A program made the position numbers and the translations under genes. A stretch of DNA of 40,395 nt from CAZMYO01 sp964570525 (GTDB lineage Bacteria; Patescibacteriota; Patescibacteriia; Magasanikbacterales; GWA2-37-8): contig CAZMYO010000035.1 of NCBI GenBank assembly GCA_964570525.1, forward strand, positions 1 through 40,395, in the 5' to 3' direction. Shown here in pieces: positions 24,344 through 30,752 of the stretch (position 1 is its first letter; the number at the start of each line of letters is the position of its first letter). Under the pieces are notes generated by a model. It did not search any database. It was not told the DNA's origin and was given only the letters and a program-made list of their open reading frames with translations.

Positions 24344-25222
24344 CTATACCTTCCCCAACGCCGCCTGCTGCATGGCGGCGAGCAGCTCGGGCGTGATGTT
24401 GAGCTGCCCGACGCGTCCGGAGGCGGCGAGTTCGCGAATGCCGAGCGCGAACACCATCATCGGATCCATCTCCTTGTACGGAGCCAGCCGCTCGGTGTTC
24501 GCTTGCGCTTCGGCTGTAGCCACCGAGATCAGATTGGCGTTCTGCGCTATGATCAGCTGCTTCTTCTTCTCCTCGAGCGTCTTCTCCGTCTCCGCCTCGT
24601 ACTCGCGAAGCTTGCGATCGCTTTCGGACGCTGCCTCACGACGAGCGGCCATGGCCTTGTCCGCATCGGAGAGCATCTGCTCCCGTGCTGTGGCCTCGAG
24701 CGCCTTCTTCAAATCGAGATTGGCCGGCGAGACCTCGGTCACAAAGACCTTGATGACCTTGATGCCGAGATCCGTGAACGCCTGCGCGTTCGCCGTGGTC
24801 TCCGTCGAGACATTGGTCTCGATCGCGGCCGCGGAGACGAGCGCCATCTTCAGCGTGTAATCCCGGATGAGCTTGCGAACCACGGCCTGCAACGCATGCA
24901 CCGCTTCTTCGTTGACCTTCTCCGAATCCTGCGTGAGATACGCGCCCGTCCGCGGGTTCACCGAAAAATCGCGGCGATTGACGATCACGGACGAGTCGAG
25001 ACGAATCTGCAGCTCGCCCTGCACCATGACCTGCTGGCCATCGCTCGTCATTTCCGTGAAGCTGAACGGGCACGGAATGTCGGTGGTGGGAATGGCGACG
25101 ATCGAGGTGAAGGGTCCAACGAGAAACACCTTCCCCTTTCCTTCGGAACAGCGCTTGCCGCTCCGAAGCTTGATCGCGTAGTCGTTGGGTCCGGCCTTAT
25201 ACATCGTGAAGGGAAAACGCAT
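24344..25222 (-). CDS. SPFH/Band 7 domain protein without membrane anchor
   Basis: The 292-aa protein has an SPFH (stomatin/prohibitin/flotillin) domain at about 10-180 (VFLVGPFTSIVAIPTTDIPCPF, SDGQQVMVQGELQIRLD, LGIKVIKVFVTEVSP). A long coiled-coil follows at about 180-245 (REQMLSDADKAMAARREAASESDRKLREYEAE and more), then a short C-terminal oligomerisation-like segment. Unlike most SPFH proteins it has no N-terminal transmembrane helix or signal, so it may be cytosolic or recruited to membranes by partners. AAGGAGG lies 7 nt before ATG. It heads a two-gene operon with the NADK-like gene. Third positions are GC-rich. Confidence 0.88.
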   Translation of the reverse strand: MRFPFTMYKAGPNDYAIKLRSGKRCSEGKGKVFLVGPFTSIVAIPTTDIPCPFSFTEMTSDGQQVMVQGELQIRLDSSVIVNRRDFSVNPRTGAYLTQDSEKVNEEAVHALQAVVRKLIRDYTLKMALVSAAAIETNVSTETTANAQAFTDLGIKVIKVFVTEVSPANLDLKKALEATAREQMLSDADKAMAARREAASESDRKLREYEAETEKTLEEKKKQLIIAQNANLISVATAEAQANTERLAPYKEMDPMMVFALGIRELAASGRVGQLNITPELLAAMQQAALGKV

Positions 25223-25267
25223 CGCGAACCTCCTTGTTCTTGCGGCGCGTGGCCGCGTTGTAAAAAC

Positions 25268-25296
25268 AGTTTGTCAGAAATTTTCTGATATGTCAA
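25268..25296 (-). promoter_or_regulatory. Promoter of the SPFH/NADK-like operon with internal perfect palindrome
   Basis: TTGACA (25291-25296) is followed after 17 nt by CAAACT (25268-25273). The spacer contains the 15-nt perfect palindrome TCAGAAATTTTCTGA (25274-25288), placed where a repressor would block RNA polymerase. Confidence 0.58.
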
Positions 25297-25323
25297 GTGA
25301 TAAATTTTTGTCTATCCACAGGC

Positions 25324-25358
25324 AAAAAAATAAAAGCCGCCTTCCTTGGGAAAGCGGC
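25324..25358 (-). terminator. Intrinsic terminator of the NYN-domain gene
   Basis: GCCGCTTTCCC/GGAAGGCGGC arms (25336-25358) followed on the - strand by TTTTATTTTTTT. Confidence 0.83.
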
Positions 25359-25374
25359 TAAGCCAAACACTGTT

Positions 25375-26613
25375 TTAAGTTCGGGCCCGCAAAGATGCCG
25401 GAGCGAACTCTTCCATAGCCTCTAACAGCGCGCACCTGACGGCGAGGCGATAGAGGTTCTTGCCCGACTCCCTTCTCCACTGGAGCAAGCGGCCTGTGTG
25501 TATCAGCGCATTCACGGCTTCGCGCAGATCCTGCTTCGCATAGCCTTCAAACTCTCTTCTTGCCTTGATGATGGTCTGAATGTGCTGAACGATTTCACCG
25601 AATTGAGCCTCTTTTCCGGTCTTGAAAAACTCTTTCAAAACCAGCGTGATCACCAAAATTAACCGAGAATTCAAGTCACCGGAATAAAAATCTCCGTCCT
25701 TCACCGCGACGATGATTTCCTCGAAAGACCGACGGAGCGGATGAGGAGACGACCCATCAGTCAGGCCATTGGCCAACCGGCGAAGAGTTGTGTTGAAACT
25801 TCCGCCGGCCTTAAGAAGGATGAGCTTCTTGCCGGATTCTTTGACTTTGGCGATTGCCGCCAGAAAATCCGGGCCGCCATCGGCAGTGCCGAGAACAATT
25901 GTGGAAACGAAATCAATTCGCGACCAAAGCTCTATGTCTTCTCTAATGCGTCTATCAACCACGCCCGGTTGGGAGCCGGTCTTCACGAATCTTAAAAGTG
26001 AACGATCCTGCCGGAACAGACTCTGCGCCAGGGGCAGATTCTTCTTTTCCGTAGTTTCCGAACAGTAAATGAAGACCCGCTCAATCTCATCGCCGACCTC
26101 GGCCTTGACCTTCTCCAAAACCAAGCCAAGATTGAACGTGCGGCCTTCCAACTCCGACATGATCAGCTGGTTCTCATCAATGAAAACCACCGTACGCAGA
26201 GACACCGCTGGTTTGGCAACCAACGGGATGCTTACGCCCGCAGTCTGCTTGGAGATGGATGCCGACAAAGAAGTTTGTTGTGCCACGACAGCCTCGGCTG
26301 GCGGCAGGGCTTCTTTCTTGGCATTTTTCGACCCGGGCTTTCTGCCTCGCTTACCTTGCAGAATGGAGACCTCGGTCTTCAAGAACTTCAGTCTGGCAAT
26401 GCTATTGCCGCGAGAATCACCATCCATTATCCGCTCAATGGCGCCGTGCGCCTCAAGCTTCTTAATGGCTAAGTAAAGGGCAGATAAAGCGGTCGGTCTT
26501 AGAAAATGCCGTCGCACCTCCTCCATATCAATTACATCTTGACAGCCAGCCAACTGCCTCAAGAAATAGAACAACTCCTCGGCCTTGGACGGACGACTAC
26601 CGGTTTGTTCCAT
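25375..26613 (-). CDS. Winged-helix / AT-hook / NYN-domain protein (putative nuclease)
   Basis: The 412-aa protein has three visible parts. An N-terminal winged helix (about 8-80, TALSALYLAIKKLEAHGAIERI) suggests DNA binding. A Lys/Arg linker holds KRGRKPGSK (88-96), an AT-hook-like core. A NYN/PIN-like domain spans about 139-285, with the acidic residues expected of this fold: Asp146 (FIDENQ), Asp226 and Asp245/Asp249 (GTADGGPDF). A C-terminal helical, possibly second wHTH region (about 320-400) follows. NYN domains are usually metal-dependent RNases, so a sequence-targeted nuclease or repressor is possible. AAGGAG lies 6 nt before the start; strong promoter and terminator make it a single unit. 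Confidence 0.8.
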   Translation of the reverse strand: MEQTGSRPSKAEELFYFLRQLAGCQDVIDMEEVRRHFLRPTALSALYLAIKKLEAHGAIERIMDGDSRGNSIARLKFLKTEVSILQGKRGRKPGSKNAKKEALPPAEAVVAQQTSLSASISKQTAGVSIPLVAKPAVSLRTVVFIDENQLIMSELEGRTFNLGLVLEKVKAEVGDEIERVFIYCSETTEKKNLPLAQSLFRQDRSLLRFVKTGSQPGVVDRRIREDIELWSRIDFVSTIVLGTADGGPDFLAAIAKVKESGKKLILLKAGGSFNTTLRRLANGLTDGSSPHPLRRSFEEIIVAVKDGDFYSGDLNSRLILVITLVLKEFFKTGKEAQFGEIVQHIQTIIKARREFEGYAKQDLREAVNALIHTGRLLQWRRESGKNLYRLAVRCALLEAMEEFAPASLRART

Positions 26614-26652
26614 TGTCTTCTCCTTGTCAAAGAACAGTTCTAAACAGGCCGC

Positions 26653-26681
26653 ATTTTAACACATTTTTAAGTTTTTGTCAA
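26653..26681 (-). promoter_or_regulatory. Strong sigma-70 promoter of the NYN-domain gene
   Basis: TTGACA (26676-26681), a 17-nt spacer and TAAAAT (26653-26658) on the - strand. Confidence 0.82.
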
Positions 26682-26689
26682 ACAGGACA

Positions 26690-27005
26690 TCGTTATTAAG
26701 ATGTCATGACGTTGGTCAAGCTCACCTTGGGGGTCTGGGGGTGCAGCTGTTTGAGTGCCCCGACACAATGCCACCGTCTATCCCCAACGGTAATGCACGA
26801 GTTCTGCACCTCCCAGCGATTCTTTGATTACTTTCTTTTCGCAAAGAAAGTAATGCCAGCGCAGCGACACTGATTGACTAAAAATTAAAAAAACACCCGA
26901 AAGGGTGTTTTTTTAATTCTTAGATTTCTTACTTCCGCTTTTCCCGATTTTTCTGTAGCGAAAAATCGAGGATCCCCGATTTTGCCGAAGCAAAATCGGG
27001 ACCAG
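26690..27005. other. Spacer of 316 nt between the NYN promoter and fusA
   Basis: I see no gene here. The part next to fusA holds two palindromes, CCCGATTTTTctgtagcGAAAAATCG (about 26944-26969) and CCCGATTTTGccgaagCAAAATCGGG (about 26976-27000), of the small-repeat type found elsewhere, and the terminator at 26886-26915. The middle has an AAAGAAAGTAATGCC/CTTTCTTTTCGC hairpin (near 26831-26856). Confidence 0.6.
26886..26915 (-). terminator. Intrinsic terminator of the rpsL-rpsG-fusA operon
   Basis: AAAAACACCC-GAAA-GGGTGTTTTT, a GNRA-type loop with A- and T-runs on both sides, can work in both directions. Confidence 0.85.
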
Positions 27006-29111
27006 CTATTTTTGTTTTCCCGCTATAATGGCGGTGGCCACATTCTTCGGCACATCGGCATAGTGATCAAATTCCATGGAGGAAGAAGCGCGCCCCTGCG
27101 ACATGGAACGCAAGTTGGTAACGTAGCCGAACATACTGGCGAGCGGCACCATGGCCTTAACAACTTTCATCGCTCCGCGATCGGTCATTTCTAAAATCTG
27201 ACCGCGCTTCGCGTTGAGGTCGCCGATGACGTCCCCCATAAAATTTTCCGGGGTAACCACTTCCACTTTCATAATCGGTTCCATAATAACCGGATTGGCT
27301 TTTTTGCAAGCCGCTTGAAAAGCCATGGACCCGGCCATCTTGAAGGCGATTTCGGAAGAGTCAACTTCGTGGTAGGAACCATCGTAGACTGTCACTTTCA
27401 CGTCCACCACCGGGTAACCGGCCTGGATGCCGCGGCTCACCCCTTCTTTCACGCCTTTTTCAATCGCCGGAATAAATTCTCGCGGAATCACGCCGCCTTT
27501 TACCTCATCAACAAAATCAAATCCAAACTTGTTTATCGCCTTCACGGCTTCTTCATCGTTTTTGTCCACCGGTTCAACCCTCAACCAGCAATGACCGTAT
27601 TGGCCGCGGCCGCCGGACTGCTTGATGTACTTGCCTTCGGCCTCGGCCGAGCTCCGAATAGTTTCTTTATAAGCGACTTGCGGCGTGCCCACATTGGCTT
27701 CTACTTTAAATTCGCGCTTCATGCGATCGACAATAATATCCAGATGCAATTCACCCATGCCGGAAATAATTGTCTGGAGAGTTTCTTCGTCCGTATGAAT
27801 TCGGAAGGTGGGATCTTCTTCCGCCAATTTCTGCATGGCCATGCCGATTCTTTCCTGGTCGGCTTTGGTCTTCGGCTCAATCGCCACCGAAATTACCGGT
27901 TCGGGAAAAATAATTTTTTCTAAAACAATGGGGCGGTCCTCATCACAAAGAGTGTCGCCGGTAACAACATCTTTCAAACCGATGGCCGCCGCGATTTCTC
28001 CGGCGTAGACCTCCGTAACATCTTCGCGGTTGTTGGCGTGCATGCGGACGATGCGGCCCAAACGTTCTTTGTTTCCCTTGGTGGAATTAAAAACATAACT
28101 GCCGGCGGTAACCAGGCCGGAATAAACGCGAAAAAAAATGAGCTTGCCGACAAAAGGATCGGTGGCAATTTTAAAAGCCAGAGCGGAGAATGGTTCGCTA
28201 TCGGAAGCTTTTCTGAATTCTTCCGCTTCCGTATCGGGATTGATGCCTTTCACCGGGGGCAGATCGGTGGGGGCCGGCAAGTACGCGACTACCGCGTCCA
28301 GCATCATTTGCACACCGATGTTGCCGAGCGCCGAACCGCACAAGACCGGATAAATTCCGCCTTTTAATACCAACGTACGAATACCGGTTTTGATTTCATC
28401 GAGAGTCATGGTGCCGCCGTTCAAATATTTTTCCATCATTTGGTCGTTGGCTTCGGCTACTTTTTCTAAAAGCTTAGCGCGATGCTCTTTAACCAATTCT
28501 TTAATATCTTCGGGGACGGGCAGCTCAATAATGTTCTGGCCCTTATCGCCTTCAAATTTATACGCTTTCTCTTCAATGATATCAATGATGCCGGAGAAGG
28601 TGCTCTCTTGGCCAATCGGAAGTTGGACGGCGACAGCGTGGGGAGACAAACGTTCTTGGATGGATTTTAAACTCATGTAAAAATCCGCGCCGATCTTGTC
28701 CATCTTATTGATAAAACAAACGCGCGGCACGTTGTATTTGTCCGCCTGATGCCAAACGGTTTCGGATTGCGGCTCCACCCCTTGGGAACCGTCGAAAACA
28801 GTGACTGCTCCGTCAAGCACGCGCAAAGAACGCTCTACTTCCACGGTAAAGTCCACGTGTCCGGGAGTGTCAATAATGTTGATGCGATGGCCTTTCCAAA
28901 AACAGGTGGTGGCGGCAGAAGTAATTGTGATGCCGCGTTCTTTTTCCTGCTCCATCCAATCCATGGTGGCTTCGCCTTCGTGCACCTCGCCGATTTTGTG
29001 TTTTTTACCGGTATAAAAAAGCACGCGCTCGGTAGTGGTGGTCTTGCCGGCGTCAATGTGGGCCATGATGCCGATGTTACGAGTTTTTTCGAGAGAGTAC
29101 TCGCGGAGCAT
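27006..29111 (-). CDS. fusA: Translation elongation factor G
   Basis: The 701-aa GTPase drives ribosome translocation. G1 AHIDAGKTTTTE (17-28), switch I with RGITITSAAT, G3 DTPGHVDF and G4 NKMDKIGAD are clear. Domains II-V follow (MGELHLDIIVDRMKREF in domain III, YVTNLRSMSQGRASSSMEF near the C-terminus). It is normal in length. rpsG ends 5 nt upstream, in the classic str order. Confidence 0.98.
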   Translation of the reverse strand: MLREYSLEKTRNIGIMAHIDAGKTTTTERVLFYTGKKHKIGEVHEGEATMDWMEQEKERGITITSAATTCFWKGHRINIIDTPGHVDFTVEVERSLRVLDGAVTVFDGSQGVEPQSETVWHQADKYNVPRVCFINKMDKIGADFYMSLKSIQERLSPHAVAVQLPIGQESTFSGIIDIIEEKAYKFEGDKGQNIIELPVPEDIKELVKEHRAKLLEKVAEANDQMMEKYLNGGTMTLDEIKTGIRTLVLKGGIYPVLCGSALGNIGVQMMLDAVVAYLPAPTDLPPVKGINPDTEAEEFRKASDSEPFSALAFKIATDPFVGKLIFFRVYSGLVTAGSYVFNSTKGNKERLGRIVRMHANNREDVTEVYAGEIAAAIGLKDVVTGDTLCDEDRPIVLEKIIFPEPVISVAIEPKTKADQERIGMAMQKLAEEDPTFRIHTDEETLQTIISGMGELHLDIIVDRMKREFKVEANVGTPQVAYKETIRSSAEAEGKYIKQSGGRGQYGHCWLRVEPVDKNDEEAVKAINKFGFDFVDEVKGGVIPREFIPAIEKGVKEGVSRGIQAGYPVVDVKVTVYDGSYHEVDSSEIAFKMAGSMAFQAACKKANPVIMEPIMKVEVVTPENFMGDVIGDLNAKRGQILEMTDRGAMKVVKAMVPLASMFGYVTNLRSMSQGRASSSMEFDHYADVPKNVATAIIAGKQK

Positions 29112-29116
29112 AAATA

Positions 29117-29605
29117 TTATCTAGAAAATCTCGCGAAGTGCGCGAAGGCCTTGTTGGCCTCGGCCATGCGGTGAACATCATCGCGTTTTTTGATGGCGTC
29201 GCCCGTACCAAGGCTGCTGTCCAAAAGTACCGTGGCCAATTTTTCCGCCATGGCTTGTCCTTTCTTAGCTCGCGCGGCCCCGATAATCCAACGAAAAGAC
29301 AAAGCGTTCTGGCGCTCGCCGCGCACCGGCATCGGCACCTGGTAATTGGCGCCGCCAACTCGGCGGGTTCTGACTTCCAATTGCGGCTGCACGTTTCGGA
29401 CGGCCTCTTCAAACACTTTCATCGGCTCACGCTTGGACACAACTCCCACTTTTTCTAAGGCTTGATACACAATTCCCTGCGCCACGCTTTTTTTGCCGCG
29501 GCGCATAATATGATTGATAAATGTTGCGAGAACTACACTGCCATATTTACCCTCCGGCTTTATTTCTCTTCGTTTAGCTTTTTTTCCTCTCATATATTGA
29601 TTCAA
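29117..29605 (-). CDS. rpsG: 30S ribosomal protein S7
   Basis: The 162-aa protein starts MNQYMRGKKAKRREIKPEG, with YGSVVLATFINHIMRRGKKSVAQGIVYQAL, RRVGGANYQVPMPV and a C-terminal HRMAEANKAFAHFARF. It is slightly longer than the usual 156. The first ATG has no clear ribosome site; an internal start at MRGKKAKR (29593) is also possible. The spacer upstream duplicates that of rplB. Confidence 0.96.
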   Translation of the reverse strand: MNQYMRGKKAKRREIKPEGKYGSVVLATFINHIMRRGKKSVAQGIVYQALEKVGVVSKREPMKVFEEAVRNVQPQLEVRTRRVGGANYQVPMPVRGERQNALSFRWIIGAARAKKGQAMAEKLATVLLDSSLGTGDAIKKRDDVHRMAEANKAFAHFARFSR

Positions 29606-29716
29606 TTAGTAGTAAGATTAATGCCATCGGAATGTGCGAAATACGAAAACTACGAAATTACGACTAAACGAAAAATCGTTTCGTAGTTTCGTAGTTTTCG
29701 TATTTCGCACATAATT
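29596..29716. repeat. Duplicated spacer upstream of rpsG (copy 2 of 2)
   Basis: It runs from the rpsG start to the rpsL stop and matches 16741-16865 over nearly its whole length. Both copies share flanks (ATTGAT, AGTAGTAAGATTAATG, CATCGGAATGT) and the 3' part TAGTTTTCGTATTTCGCACA; only the palindrome centre differs (CGAAAAATCGTTTCG here). Confidence 0.85.
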
Positions 29717-30148
29717 TTATTTCTTCTTAGCCTCTTTCGGACGCTTGTTGCCATAGAGACTGCGGCCGCGGCGGCGGTTAGCGACGCCTTGCGCATCATA
29801 AATACCGCGCACAATATGGTAGCGCACACCGGGCAGATCTTTCACGCGGCCACCGCGAATTAAAACGATGGAGTGCTCTTGCAGGTTGTGGCCCTCGCCG
29901 GGAATATAAGCAATAACTTCCACACCATTCGAAAGACGAACTTTGGCCACCTTGCGCAGAGCGGAATTCGGTTTCTTGGGGGTAGTGGTGTACACCTTGG
30001 TACACACGCCGCGCTTAAAAGATGAGCCTTTGGCAAATATGGTTTTGCGTCTGTGCAAATTATCAACCGTAAATTGCAAAGCCGGTACTTTGCTTTTGCG
30101 TACTTTACTGGTTCTGCCTTTGCGGATAAGTTGATTTATTGTAGGCAT
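29717..30148 (-). CDS. rpsL: 30S ribosomal protein S12 (long form)
   Basis: The 143-aa protein starts MPTINQLIRKGRTSKV and has TTTPKKPNSALRKVAKVRLSNG, the decoding-centre loop, and GEGHNLQEHSIVLIRGGRVKDLPGVRYH. Between VPAL and KRGVCT it carries about 20 residues absent from the 124-aa E. coli protein (with LHRRKTIFAKGSS), at the site where Firmicutes S12 also has an insert. Lys and Pro positions tied to streptomycin response (KKPNS, GGRVKDLP) are wild-type. It is the first gene of rpsL-rpsG-fusA. Confidence 0.97.
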   Translation of the reverse strand: MPTINQLIRKGRTSKVRKSKVPALQFTVDNLHRRKTIFAKGSSFKRGVCTKVYTTTPKKPNSALRKVAKVRLSNGVEVIAYIPGEGHNLQEHSIVLIRGGRVKDLPGVRYHIVRGIYDAQGVANRRRGRSLYGNKRPKEAKKK

Positions 30149-30200
30149 AGTTTTGAATGGGATTAAATTTTACAGCTTAAAGATAAAATTTATGAATGTG

Positions 30201-30257
30201 CGTATCCGCCTCCGCCAGTTGGCGGAGCCAGTTGGCGGAGCCAGTTGGCGGAGGCGG
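30201..30257. repeat. Triple 13-bp tandem palindromic repeat in the rpsL leader
   Basis: GCCAGTTGGCGGA occurs three times in tandem (30214-30226, 30227-30239, 30240-30252), flanked by CCGCCTCCGCC and GGCGG so that the whole block can fold on itself. Confidence 0.85.
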
Positions 30258-30258
30258 C

Positions 30259-30317
30259 TTGTTACTCCCAACGAAATTTACTTCATCTATGATTTGTAAA
30301 TTTCGGGCGAGTAACAA
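30259..30317 (-). promoter_or_regulatory. Long two-part hairpin in the rpsL operon leader
   Basis: TTGTTACTC pairs with GAGTAACAA and, inside it, GAAATTTAC pairs with GTAAATTTC (9 bp each, separated by short internal loops). It lies between the predicted transcription start and rpsL, so it would be in the 5' UTR. It could be a translational control site, but no known motif is matched. Confidence 0.55.
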
Positions 30318-30364
30318 AAAGACTGAACGAAATTGCTCAGCCACGAGTCCGCCATCTAGAAACG

Positions 30365-30394
30365 AGTATATATCAATATAGTTGTTATTGTCAA
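30365..30394 (-). promoter_or_regulatory. Sigma-70 promoter of the rpsL-rpsG-fusA operon
   Basis: TTGACA (30389-30394), an 18-nt spacer and TATACT (30365-30370) on the - strand. The predicted 5' UTR is about 210 nt. Confidence 0.75.
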
Positions 30395-30427
30395 TAGACG
30401 GCTGTGGGTAGACATGAGCTGATGTGT

Positions 30428-30700
30428 CTATAAAAATAGTATGACCCCGGATATTCTCCGAGGCCAGGTAGTTAGCGGGGGTTTTTTCTTTAGCCGTTTT
30501 TCTTTTTGAATAACTTTCTTAGCCTCTTCCCAGAATTTATCCTTATCCTTTGCCTTCACGGCCAGTTTGTAGATTGGATTCGTAGGATACTCCTAGCTTT
30601 CCAAATCGATCAATGCGACGGGTGCATCGTTCGACTGCGCCGCCACCTCGCGAGCGCGCAGACAAGCCGAGTCGCAAAACTGTTCTTTGGCGAGTAGTCG
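30428..30700 (-). pseudogene. Possible remnant of a small protein gene
   Basis: One - strand frame reads protein-like on both sides of a single TAG at about 30597: a Cys-containing part (KEQFCDSACLRAREVAAQ) then NPIYKLAVKAKDKDKFWEEA and a basic tail, ending in TAG at 30428. No start codon is visible upstream in this frame. I infer a decayed gene, but composition alone could mislead. Confidence 0.28.
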
Positions 30701-30707
30701 CCATCTA

Positions 30708-30752
30708 GGCCGAGCGCGGGGAGATTTTCTCCTTGCCCTCGGCCGTTTTTTT
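30708..30752 (+). terminator. Terminator-like hairpin, + orientation, next to uvrD
   Basis: GGCCGAG/CTCGGCC arms with an inner GGGGAGA/TCTCC stem are followed on the + strand by GTTTTTTT. No + strand gene that it would serve is evident; it overlaps the uvrD stop codon. Confidence 0.5.

Noticed and set aside
30201..30257. CRISPR array
   Set aside because: The three 13-bp copies are direct tandem palindromes without spacers; no cas gene is present in the window.
30506..30697. + strand frame of 63 codons
   Set aside because: No ribosome site or promoter, odd composition, and the opposite strand reads more like protein.
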